Assembly: GCA_003427395.1 (NCBI GenBank)
Contig: BFEA01000003.1
Location: 7,073,055 to 7,097,457 of the forward strand
Length of the DNA: 24,403 nucleotides
Direction: 5' to 3'
From: Chara braunii
Lineage: Eukaryota > Streptophyta > Charophyceae > Charales > Characeae
Shown here one piece after another: positions 1-7,988 of this stretch. Made by a program: the position numbers and the translations under genes. Position 1 is the stretch's first letter. Each line of letters starts with the position of its first letter. The notes beneath the pieces are model-generated. The model was not told the DNA's origin. It did not search any database and worked only from the letters and a program-made list of their open reading frames with translations.

Positions 1-22
1 GGGGGGGGGGGGGGGGGGGGGG
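1..22. repeat. Poly-G run at window edge
   Basis: Twenty-two consecutive G residues open the window, directly abutting LINE 3' sequence. A shorter G run next to an N (19288-19296) lies at a roughly similar place in the right-hand LINE. This may be a true homopolymer in the LINE tail or a sequencing/assembly edge effect; the sequence alone cannot decide. Confidence 0.6.
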
Positions 23-1090
23 TCTTCACCCTGGTACTGGCGCCGGATTCCTGCTGCTACATGCTGGCTGCCCCCCTCCCCAAACCGCCCAGTCCCTAAC
101 TAACAATGCACAGACGAAAAAGCCGGGTGGGTTCTAAAAAGGCAGGGGATTACAGACGTATTTCCAGAGACCCCGGGTGTGGAGGGAAGGGGTCTGGAAA
201 ATCCTCTGCTTGTCTCATGGGGATGCTCGAGTCTATCGACAACCACTCCTTGAATCTCAGGTGGTAGTCCCTTGGGACTTCCTCTCCATATCAGTCCTCC
301 CTTTCATCATCTCCATCCCAGTCCCCTGTCCAGCAGACCTCCGCTACCCACCCCTCCCGATCCCCGCCCAGCCAATCCCTGGAAAACTGTGATAACCGTT
401 CTCGGATGTCTCTGGATTTATGGAGGTTGTCAAGTGATTGTTTAGCGGACTTCCACCTATGCGAGAGCTCCAGTTGGAAATGCGTTTGGAATTGCTCCAA
501 CCTCTCTTCTCCCTCGATCCGCACCTTGTCTAAAGTTAGGACACAACGTTGCCACCACAGGATCCACAAGATCGTGCTTCGTGACAGATGAAACATATTG
601 TCACAAAGGTGTTGTCTTGAAAGGGTGGATAGTGACCCATGAGGATGGCCCGCCATTCCCACGGCCATGGATGCCCTGGAACCATTTGTTGCCACACCCT
701 ATCCCACCACCGCCAAGTCAAAACTACTGCCAGGCATTGCAGGAATATGTGTTCTATTGTCTCTGCTCTCTTTCTAGCCGGGAATTCCAAAAGGCAACGG
801 GAGCACCAAGGGAGCGCACGGCCTTGTTGCTCCAAATGCGAGTGATCGATCAGCCAGTCATTGGTAGGTAGGCACCGATGCAAGACCTGCCACTGTAAGG
901 ATGTGATTTTCGCAGGTCTGCACTTGGTGTCGCGGAACCATCGAATCTGTGTGAGAAGGTGTCTCTCCACGTTGAGGTGTTTCTGCCATCTGTCGATCAC
1001 TGTGTGTTTGAGGCACCGCTTAGTTCTGATCATTTTGTATGTCGCCTTCACCGTGAGACCCAACATCATTTTTGGTTTGGGTGTCTTGGG
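23..1090 (-). mobile_element. L1-type LINE, 5'-truncated 3' fragment
   Basis: The minus strand encodes the C-terminal end of a LINE ORF2 that matches the one at 19242-20160. Shared landmarks in order are LTVKATY, HRCLPTNDWLID, GRALPWC, ARKR-ETIEHIFLQC and W-WDR-W. Nothing upstream of about 1090 resembles the RT domain, so the copy appears 5'-truncated, as is usual for LINE insertions. The 3' sequence near 23 (CTTCACCCTGGT) recurs at 19163, suggesting shared 3' UTR. By eye the two copies are only about 60% alike in protein over the best block, so they are different subfamilies and not recent duplicates. Confidence 0.8.
291..1069 (-). pseudogene. LINE ORF2 C-terminal fragment (zinc-binding RT-associated domain)
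   Basis: This is the remnant of the C-terminal zinc-binding domain found after RT in plant LINEs (zf-RVT type). On the minus strand, 1069-536 reads into the domain with WCSRC and, further on, EHIFLQC, a C-x2-C...H-x4-C arrangement. The reading then moves to a second frame (695-291) that continues the alignment with the right-hand LINE (RSTILWILWWQRC, then a WLGG motif). One frameshift therefore lies near 580-600. No catalytic domain is present, so it encodes no active enzyme. Confidence 0.75.
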
Positions 1091-1386
1091 TTATGTCCTC
1101 ACGATGTCAAGGACAGGAAATTCATGCGCCTGCTGCCTGCCTTGGATATGCTAGCACCATATTTTGTCGTTTTCACATTTAATACACCAGCTAAATTTTT
1201 GTCTTTTTGGCACATTTGGTGAATGGTGCAGCAACGTCCTCAGCCCCGGGGCCAAGGCCCACTTGACCAAATTCGTCACTTCTGGCCATTGATCTCCAGA
1301 ATTGATGGTCCAAAATCGAGAATTCGGGTAAGTGGGAATTGGCCCCTGGATATCCCGAAGGATGAAGAGGAGGGTGGACGAACAAA
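1091..1386. other. Gene-free stretch
   Basis: About 300 bp between the LINE fragment and the adapter artefact. Open frames here are short, lack similarity to anything I recognise, and one (minus, 1456-1151) runs straight through the synthetic adapter, so it is not a gene. Confidence 0.6.
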
Positions 1387-1396
1387 GGATATAGGC

Positions 1397-1434
1397 CTGT
1401 CTCTTATACACATCTAGATGTGTATAAGAGACAG
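1397..1434. other. Nextera/Tn5 junction adapter left in assembly (artefact)
   Basis: The 38 bp are a perfect head-to-head pair of the 19-bp Tn5 mosaic end: CTGTCTCTTATACACATCT followed by its reverse complement. That is the Nextera junction sequence and is not natural DNA here. The flanks form a 10-bp direct repeat, GGATATAGGC at 1387-1396 and 1435-1444, matching the 9-bp target duplication of Tn5 tagmentation plus one base. Two neighbouring tagmented fragments seem to have been joined through their adapters, so the true local sequence probably lacks the adapter and one repeat copy. Confidence 0.97.
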
Positions 1435-1444
1435 GGATATAGGC

Positions 1445-1834
1445 TGCACCACTCACCTAATGTGCAAAATAGTATGTACTATGTTAAGTGATTGCTTTCA
1501 AATTCAGGGAAATCTGGGATGTAAATAGTACAGACAATCCTGAGCCAAGTCTGATTCTACTCAATTTAATAATAAAGTATTATTGGATTTTCAGAAAGGT
1601 GCAGAGACTCTATGGAAGCTATCCTAATGTCAANTTTTCAACAATTCTTAAATAATGTTATTTTGCATCATTTTTTTTATTCAAAGACTATTTGATAATA
1701 GTGAAATAAAAAATACAAGGATAAAGAGAGAGTCCAATCTTGCTAGCTCAAAGAGAGTCATAATCTCCCACTAGAAGGTATATAGTTCCTTGTCTCATTC
1801 TCATGAAATTTTGTGATGAAGTTTTCTGAACGTA
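1445..1834. other. AT-rich gene-free stretch
   Basis: AT-rich DNA with one unresolved base (1634) and no frame that looks coding. No RNA gene or transposon end is recognised. Confidence 0.5.
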
Positions 1835-1838
1835 CTCG

Positions 1839-1952
1839 TTATGGGACGCTGGCCCGGTTCCCAGTTTGTGCCAATTTGTGAAGATACGGTTGTATCTATG
1901 GGACGCTGGACCCGGTTTGCAGCAGGTGCTGCTCCCCACCAATAGATGGAGC
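1839..1952. repeat. Dispersed repeat, partly tandem (GGGACGCTGG family)
   Basis: The core GGGACGCTGG-CCCGGTT occurs twice in near tandem here, starting near 1841 and 1899. The longer second copy (1891-1952) aligns closely with 4507-4568, sharing CTCCCCACCAATAGATGGAGC at its end. A poly-A tract follows this copy at 1965-1992 but none follows the 4507 copy. It may be a piece of a non-autonomous retroposon; its class is unknown. Confidence 0.7.
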
Positions 1953-1964
1953 TTGTTTTTGTGT

Positions 1965-1992
1965 AAAAAAAAAAAACAAAAAAAAAAAAAAA
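1965..1992 (+). repeat. Poly-A tract
   Basis: Twenty-eight bases of A interrupted by a single C, just 3' of the GGGACGCTGG repeat. It could be the tail of a retroposed copy, but no matching target duplication was established. Confidence 0.8.
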
Positions 1993-3457
1993 CCAAGGTA
2001 TATATGTGGCTGTTTCGCATTTGGTCTGTGGTATGGCGAGGACTATTAGCTGACGTTCGCGGCACGAGGCTGGTAGACGAACTGATTTAGGGCATACTAA
2101 CACTAGGCCCTCAAAATTGCAAACTCACAAAATCAACAGCCAGTCCGGTCTTGAGGAACTAGTGTATGGTGGACGGCGAAATCCAGCTCAGCTAGGCTGA
2201 CTGTTTCTCTTTTAGAACTTACTTATGAGGACATCTTTGCCGGAGTGCGTTTGTTATGGGTTCCGTTCAGGCACATGGGCTTAAAAGGTTGAGAACAGTA
2301 GACGAGTACAGGAAGAGACAGTAGACACGTAGAGCATAAATAGATTTACTGTAGAGGAATAGAGCTGCTCAGCTCACTTCAAGGTAGAGGATGAGAGGTG
2401 AATAGAGCATGGCTCACCTCTCTCTTTTTCCTATTTCTTTCTGCGCGGCTCACGTCCATTACATTCCTTGGGGTTCGTTTTGAGGGGGGAGGGGGGTCTT
2501 GTACCCTGGGCCCATTTTACCACCCATCCCACAAGCACCACTCATACCACATCGTACTGCCCAGCAGAGCACCCTGTCCATATAGCCAGTACATATAGTA
2601 TGACCCGGTGCACACAGGACGCAACCCACATGTTAGCAGCCAGCAGCCACCCTGCACAGAACCACAGAGTGAACATAGCACCCAGCATGCGCAGTACCAC
2701 CTATTGCACATAGCACACACTGCAAACAACACCCATGCAGTGTTATGTGCAGTGGAAAAGGTGTTCATAACTCCCAGCCCACAGAGTAACACAAAACCAC
2801 CTGGTGAACATAGCACCTACCTCTGAAGACTTGGTCCTCTCAAGCCTCGCACTCTCAAGCTATCTCCTTCTTGCCTCCACGCTCCTTCGAGCAACATAGC
2901 CAGACTCACTCCGATATAGCTTCAAGGCAACTGATCACAACTGGTTAGCCTCCCTCGCCCTTGTAGGAAAACCTGGCAGCTTGTGCTAGTGTCCAAGCAA
3001 CTATGTGTCTCGCTCCAGCACATTAGACTCTCGAAAATTTGAGAGTTCTTCCTCGCTCCATGTACACTAGGAAAACCTCTTTAGTGTTGAGTGCTGTCAG
3101 AAAGTGTGCTAGTCCCGCACTTTCGACTCCTCTGGAGTTCATCTGCCTGCAGCGCCCGTTTCCTGTAGGGTCCTCCGTGCTGGTCTTGAAAGGGTGCTGA
3201 AACTCGAGAGTCCACTACAAGTTTGGGTGGACAAACCAGGCTGGCGGTGTCACTTTGTGGAAAATTGGGCTGCTGTAGCCAGTCGAGAGTGTGGCCCTAT
3301 GTATCTTTCCATGTTGTAGCCGAAGATTCATTCTAATTTGCAGATTTGGCCAGTCGTTTCCTCGCTCCACTGCACTATACTCTACTTTCGAGTGTTAGAG
3401 AGTCTGTAGAGTGTAGCGCCCTCTAGTGTAAGTGGAGCTAGGCCTACTACGTTTTGG
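1993..3457. other. Gene-free stretch with degenerate short repeats
   Basis: No frame looks coding in about 1.5 kb. At 2640-2820 a loose repetition of GAACATAGCACC and related CA-rich words suggests a decayed minisatellite. At 3000-3450 words such as CTCGAGAGT and CTCTAG recur. No tRNA, rRNA, transposon end or promoter could be supported. Confidence 0.5.
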
Positions 3458-3512
3458 CTATTTTCTAGAGTCTGACAACTCTAGATGGACTCTAGACTAT
3501 TTTCTAGAGTCT
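3458..3512. repeat. TCTAGA-centred direct and inverted repeat cluster
   Basis: A 16-bp word, CTATTTTCTAGAGTCT, is repeated exactly at 3458-3473 and 3497-3512. Between the copies lies GGACTCTAGAC, which is inverse to part of the word, so the segment can fold or slip. It is probably a fragment of a local satellite. Confidence 0.75.
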
Positions 3513-3637
3513 AGTGTAGTGGAGTGAGATCCCATAGCATGATTGTGGGACTACCATCTGCAAGCAGCAAGGAATCCTACACTTACAGTCTTACATGGAC
3601 CAATAAGAACAAGCCTGGAGGATCCGGGCAAAAATTC

Positions 3638-3844
3638 TTAAACCACCAGTACCTCGCTCAGCTATTGAATCCGAGCCTCCCAGCACGCTGCGCGCCAAGT
3701 CCTGCCGAACCGCCGTCACAATTTTCTTTTTCGTTTTGCCTGCGGCCTCCAGCCAGTGCGGTCTGGCAGGCCGAAGCCCAAATGGCGCGGCGCGTATACG
3801 GGAAGCACCGCGGCCGATAGCTGGGCCAGGTACTGGTGGTTTAA
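3638..3844. mobile_element. MITE-like inverted-repeat element between TTAA sites
   Basis: A 199-bp body (3642-3840) has near-perfect terminal inverted repeats. The first 12 bp, ACCACCAGTACC, are exact at both ends, and similarity continues to about 24 bp with a few mismatches (to CAGCTAT). Both ends abut TTAA (3638-3641 and 3841-3844), which reads as a target-site duplication. TTAA duplication is known for piggyBac-type and some Sola-type DNA transposons. There is no transposase, so it is non-autonomous. The TIR does not start with the CCC typical of piggyBac, and the superfamily is left open. Confidence 0.75.
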
Positions 3845-4241
3845 ACATGACACAGATTTAACAATGACTAAAAAAACAAATTCTTTAACAAAGCCAAAGC
3901 AAGATCCATCCAAAATACAACCCTGGCACTGAGACATCCTTTTGACCCCCTTTGACCCCGGGCGGACAATGCTTATACAATTGTCGATTACACAGCCCAA
4001 TATTTTTTTATTTTTTTTTTAAGTCCATGGTGTTGTAGAGGCCAGTCACTGAGTACGCAGTGATCACCTGGAGTACACAGCCCAATTCTTAAAAATCTGC
4101 ATACATCAGAAACTGCACAACAGGGAGAAGCCTGAGTTGCTTACGCTAGGATAGCAATGCTATACAACTTGTCATCTTTACTGTCTTCCCAACAAAGAGA
4201 AAGCTTTGTCCCCCTCTGATAGCTGCGCACCTACCATGAAA
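3845..4241. other. Gene-free stretch with T-rich tract
   Basis: No coding frame is recognised. The T-rich tract near 4003-4020, followed by AAGTCCATGGTGTTGTAGAG, resembles the T-run and following sequence at 4984-5019, so both are probably parts of one dispersed repeat. Confidence 0.45.
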
Positions 4242-4385
4242 AGACACCAGGCGTGGACTCGCTCCCCAAAGAGTTTTGGCTGCACTGCTAGGAGACCTTC
4301 AAAAAGAGCCTATCGGGTATGTCCAAGCAGTCTGGGAGGAAGGCTCCTTCGGAGGCTTTATAAGCCAAGGGGTAACAACGTTGCT
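4242..4385. repeat. ~144-bp dispersed repeat, copy 1
   Basis: This segment recurs at 4782-4924 in the same orientation with roughly a dozen differences by eye. Both copies run from an AGAC-CCAGGCGTGG start to GGGGTAACAACGTTGCT. They contain a potential small hairpin, CTCCTTCGGAG. I do not recognise an RNA gene or transposon family. Confidence 0.8.
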
Positions 4386-4506
4386 CGGGTCATTTGTTTA
4401 CTAGGAGCCCCACAATGGGAATGGGACAATTGCAGCTCCAAGGGATACTGGGTGCTCCAGAGTAGAACACAAAAATGACCACAGCCTCAACATTGACCTG
4501 TATTGA

Positions 4507-4568
4507 TGTATCAAAGGGACGCTGGACCTGGTTTCCAGCAGGTGTTGCTCCCCACCAATAGATGGAGC
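4507..4568. repeat. GGGACGCTGG-family dispersed repeat, second locus
   Basis: Closely matches 1891-1952, ending in the same CCACCAATAGATGGAGC. It lies in the same orientation but without the poly-A run that follows the first copy. Confidence 0.75.
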
Positions 4569-4645
4569 AGCCCAGCGGCCAAGGCCTCAATTCCGGTGGT
4601 TCTCTTACCACTGCCGGGATAGTGGCCTTACAAAAGAGGCTTTTG

Positions 4646-4696
4646 CAAGAAAAAGAAAAAAAAAGAAAAAAAAGAAAGAAGGAAAGAAAGAAAGGG
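4646..4696 (+). repeat. Purine-only A/G tract
   Basis: A nearly pure AAAG/AAAAG microsatellite. It lies between the two ~144-bp repeats and may be an eroded poly-A tail. Confidence 0.75.
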
Positions 4697-4781
4697 GATC
4701 AAGAGGAACTAAGGAACTAAAAACCAATCGCACTGCTTTCTTTACCTTACAAGAATGTGGCAAAAGCTGTAGCCAATCGGT

Positions 4782-4924
4782 AGACGCCAGGCGTGGACTC
4801 GCTCCCCAAAGAGTTTTGGCTGCACTGCTAGGAGACCTTCGATAAGAGCCTAATCAGGTATGTCGAAGCAGTCCGGGAGGAACGCTCCTTCGGAGGCCTT
4901 TAGTCAAGGGGTAACAACGTTGCT
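4782..4924. repeat. ~144-bp dispersed repeat, copy 2
   Basis: Second copy of the repeat at 4242-4385. The sequence after it (GATCAAGCGGAACTAACGAAC, ending in a T run near 4984-4999) also resembles 4697-4745, which lies upstream of this copy, so the repeats are mosaic and overlapping. Confidence 0.8.
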
Positions 4925-5382
4925 GTATAAGAAAGGCGATCAAGCGGAACTAACGAACTATAAACAGATCACACTGCTTTCTTTTTTTTTTTTTTTTTAA
5001 AGCCCAGGTTGTTGTAGAGGTGGGATACTAGACGGATGGCAGTCACCGACAGTACTCGGCCACTCGGTTGTTCAGATGAACCCCTCTGAAGACCCCACCC
5101 ACCCTTCCTCTTATCTTTTTGCCCTGGCGCACCCCCAACCCCCCTGTCCTACCCTAGTGTTAACCACCCAGGACCATCACCCATTGCCATCATGGCGGGG
5201 TGACCTGACCAGACAGCGGTTGCAGGTACCGGGGCTAAGTAGAGGTGCCTACCCCCTGCTCAGCCCCAGTTGAACCAGACACCGTGCAAGCCTGATTGCA
5301 CGGGGACTTCGGGAGCTAGGTTTTGAACATGCTACTACAGGTCTTCATGGGGGTGCACAGTGACTCCCATCTAGATTAGTTG
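4925..5382. other. Gene-free stretch with one strong hairpin
   Basis: Contains a poly-T tract (about 4980-4999). A perfect 8-bp stem with a 6-nt loop lies at 5282-5303 (CCGTGCAA-GCCTGA-TTGCACGG). No poly-T follows the hairpin and no RNA family is recognised. Confidence 0.5.
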
Positions 5383-5498
5383 TTATGGTGATGATAGAGA
5401 GCTGGGTATCCTCCGTTCCCTCGCATGTCCCTGGAGCCCGTTCCGGCCATGACACCCCCGACATTCCGTACTAAGGAACTCCTATGCCAGCCTCAACC
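5383..5498. repeat. Host repeat flanking the Ty3 insertion (left copy)
   Basis: Resembles 18606-18739 beyond the other end of the Ty3 element. Shared landmarks are GATAGAGAG/GGTAGAGAG, GTTCCCTCG, GAGCCCGTTCC, CGTACTAAGGA and CTATGCCAGCCTCA. The Ty3 element begins just after this block. Confidence 0.75.
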
Positions 5499-5500
5499 CT

Positions 5501-5504
5501 ATGC
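5501..5504. repeat. Probable target-site duplication (left), ATGC
   Basis: ATGC precedes the left LTR and also follows the right LTR at 18513-18516. Ty3 elements usually duplicate 5 bp (sometimes 4). ATGCT would match at 5 bp only if the first T of the LTR were shared. Confidence 0.6.
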
Positions 5505-6250
5505 TGTGACGAACCACTTTCTGTAACGCGCGAATTTGTGCGCAGTTGCAACGAGGGGTCCTAAGCTGGGAAGATTGGGCCAATTACGGGAAATCGGGAT
5601 CGGTGGAAAATTGAATCAGTACCTTTGCTTCTTCGTCTTTTTCGTCGCTTCTTCGGGGCTGGGTGTGTCCTGGGACGGTCAGTTGAGTGATTGGTCGGAT
5701 GGCTGTCTGGCGCGCCACCACGCGCGCGATTAATAAATGTCGACGTCGTTTCTTTCGGTTCGGTTTCGATCTTTTTGGGCGCGGACATCGCGCGGGAAAT
5801 TGCTTCGCTCTTTTTTGAAATTCCTCTTGAATCTTTTTCGAATTTTGTCGAGCCCCCAATGGCTCTCGAAATTTTGGACTTTCCTTCTGGAATTTGTGCT
5901 TTTTGCTTTTTCGCATTAGATAGGAATTTAGGAATTCAGTAATTAGGATTTTTCCTGCCGCGCGGAGCCTTTTGTTTACGCGCTTCTTCATGCGGCTGCA
6001 ACGGTACTCTGATTAGTGGGCGCCCTTAATCGTATGTGTAACTGTAATTTTGGGCGGGCGCCATTGTAACTGTATCTCTCCCGCCCTCCCTCTCTTTCTT
6101 TTGCTGAAATTTTGTCAGCCGTGGCTTGCATGCTCAGATCGATGCGTAGAGAAGGGTTACATCCCCCACGCCGCGGCCGATCATGCAGAACGCAGGCGTT
6201 CCCTCTCTAATCTTCACTCTAAGTCTTGGTAACTCCGTGTTCTTTGCGCA

Positions 6251-6268
6251 TGCATGCACGCTATAAAT
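6251..6268 (+). promoter_or_regulatory. Candidate LTR promoter: CATGCATG plus TATA box
   Basis: TATAAAT at 6262-6268 is preceded closely by CATGCATGC (near 6250), an RY-type element known in plant promoters. The same arrangement is kept in the 3' LTR at about 16850-16869. If functional, transcription would start near 6290 and give a leader of roughly 1.5 kb before the PBS. No experimental support is visible from sequence. Confidence 0.55.
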
Positions 6269-7176
6269 TTCGGCTGCGCGATTAGTCAGCTCTCTTAACC
6301 CGTTGTTGGAAGCTCGGGGTTGCGCGATCAGGAAGGGTCGGCATACGAGCGAAGAAAGAGATGAGTAGAGTAGAAGTTGGGCGACCCGACGGGCTGGTGC
6401 CGAACGTGCGGGATTGACGTGGGCCACGACGGACTGTGGGCACGGGCGAATCCGACAGGTGCGGGAGGAGTAAGCGGGGTGACAACTTCGTGGGTTGGTG
6501 CGCGACGACGGACTGTCCGCATCGGAGAGAGAGAGAGAAAGGAAGGAGAGTTGAGGTCGATGGATGCGGATTTGATGTTTCTTTGTCTCGTCCCCCTCTC
6601 TACCTGTGTACATACATTTCGATTGCGGCTCCGAGCGGTTTGCCCGTTCTTATTTTTGATTCGGCTTTCTGAAAGCTGGGCTTGGGTTTTTCTTTGCTCA
6701 CCTTTGTCCTTGCGATGTCCGTCCTGCTCGCATTATGTGTATGATTGCCGAATGTATGGATGTTATAACTGATTGTCTATCTTTTTGCTGAGAATCCCTG
6801 TCCCTGCGTCATGTCTATGTCGAATCTTTGCCTGCACTTGATGTCGTTGTACATGGGATAGGAATCTGGCCCCGATAGTGGGTTTGTTCTCGTATTTGCT
6901 TATCCCATGACGGGGGTCGTGATATGATTCTATCTTGAATGATCGACGATCCGAAGTATTGTCCCGCGAACGCCGCGTGAGAACACGTGTAAACGCGATC
7001 CGAGTCGCGCCCTTACATGCGTCCCCGTGCGTCGACTCGCTCACCCCAAAAAGGAATTGCGGCGGACCCATCATCCCGTATGAGCACGTTGAGGCACCAC
7101 TAAGTCTGCCTGCCCTACACGTGCTCGTGCGAGGTGATGGTATCCCGACCCGCGCTATCCCACCGACGATGATATC

Positions 7177-7633
7177 ATGACGCGATCTTGGGGCTCAGAC
7201 TCATCCTATGACCCGGACTATTTCACCCCTCGGAGAATCGGCTATGTCTGCGGGAATTCCACTGTGCCACCACTAGTGACCCTCGGTGCTCTGATTTCCC
7301 TTCCCGCGACCACACCTACTACTTCACCCACCCGGGATTTGTTGTCATCACCACCAGTTTCCCTCCTTTCCGTCTTCTTCTCTCGTATCATCAACTCATT
7401 GTCGTTCCGTGGTCGGCCATAGCCCCCTATTGGCCCAACACGTTTTGTGTGAATTGCCGACGTAGCGGCGAACAGAGAGCTCCAGAATTCTGAAGGCCCA
7501 ACCCAGGCACGCGGCGACCTGCGCCGCGTGGCGGCCCCCGACGGCCTAACTTTTTGGGACCACCTCCACCACGGAGGGATTTCCCCGTAACCCGTCGCCC
7601 ACAGTGCCCCGGCCCCATCAGACCGTGAGTCCC
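7177..7633 (+). pseudogene. LTR-borne reading frame, disrupted in 5' LTR
   Basis: Counterpart of the 163-codon frame at 17778-18269 in the 3' LTR. Here the ATG at 7177 opens the same N-terminus (MTRSWGSDSSYDPDYF). A deletion then changes frame, and the downstream part continues in another frame from about 7212 to a TGA at 7491-7493 (3' LTR has CAA there). After that stop the Pro/Arg-rich tail is again recognisable. Function unknown. Confidence 0.35.
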
Positions 7634-7657
7634 TTGCGCCCGCCCACCTTAAGACTC

Positions 7658-7826
7658 CCCCACTTTCCCCAAAAATCCTTGGCACACCCCTTTTCGCACT
7701 TCCCGGCCCACACCCCACTCCGATCAGGAAGTCGCGCTGGGNCCCCACTTTCCCCAAAAATCCTTGGCACACCCCTTTTCGCACTTCCCGGCCCACACCC
7801 CACTCCGATCAGGAAGTCGCGCTGGG
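7658..7826 (+). repeat. 84-bp tandem duplication split by N (5' LTR)
   Basis: Positions 7658-7741 and 7743-7826 are the same 84 bp, separated by a single N at 7742. The 3' LTR has the identical structure at 18325-18493. Either the LTR family carries an unresolved 84-bp tandem repeat, or overlapping contig ends were not merged. Confidence 0.9.
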
Positions 7827-7834
7827 CGTGAGGT

Positions 7835-7848
7835 TGGTATCGGAGCCC
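7835..7848 (+). other. Primer binding site, initiator tRNA-Met type
   Basis: TGGTATCGGAGCCC matches the common plant LTR-retrotransposon PBS complementary to the 3' end of initiator tRNA-Met (TGGTATCAGAGC), with one A-to-G mismatch at base 8. It sits directly at the end of the 5' LTR and marks where minus-strand cDNA synthesis would start. Confidence 0.88.
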
Positions 7849-7988
7849 GACACGTGGCTAGGGTCTTAGGATTGATAACACGTTAATTAGGCGACCTGGC
7901 TAACCGTGGGCGACCTCGCCCTCAGAACGCGTATAGACGCGACCCTATCGTCACCAGAAGCAGATCGGCTAACCGACGAGCAGTCAAT

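Larger units (their letters stand above)
5505..7834 (+). repeat. 5' LTR
   Basis: Begins TGTGACGAACC exactly as the 3' LTR does at 15991, and aligns with it almost throughout. It lacks the last 11 bases (TGGGCGTCACA) of the 3' LTR, so LTR sequence runs directly into the PBS. Relative to the 3' LTR it also lacks a ~17-bp segment near 6080, a ~41-bp segment near 7231 and ~27 bp near 7645. An 84-bp duplication split by an N lies at 7658-7826. Confidence 0.93.

Noticed and set aside
1151-1456. Minus-strand frame of 101 codons
   Set aside because: It reads through the synthetic adapter (VSYTHLDVYKRQ peptide), so it is an artefact.
2398-2826. Overlapping small frames at 2398-2826
   Set aside because: They arise from CA-rich degenerate repeats, have no domain and conflict on both strands.
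4242-4385. 144-bp repeat as a tRNA or snRNA gene
   Set aside because: No cloverleaf, A/B boxes or known snRNA motifs could be recognised.
5282-5303. 8-bp hairpin as a transcription terminator or riboswitch
   Set aside because: There is no U-run after it, no neighbouring gene, and the context is eukaryotic repeat DNA.
6377-6772. 131-codon frame present in both LTRs (also 16978-17373)
   Set aside because: The frame begins at TTG, not ATG. The two LTRs are about 95% identical, so shared length is no proof of coding, and the sequence looks compositionally arbitrary.
7658-7826. 84-bp direct repeats as a CRISPR array
   Set aside because: Only two units, separated by a single N and no spacers, inside an LTR.
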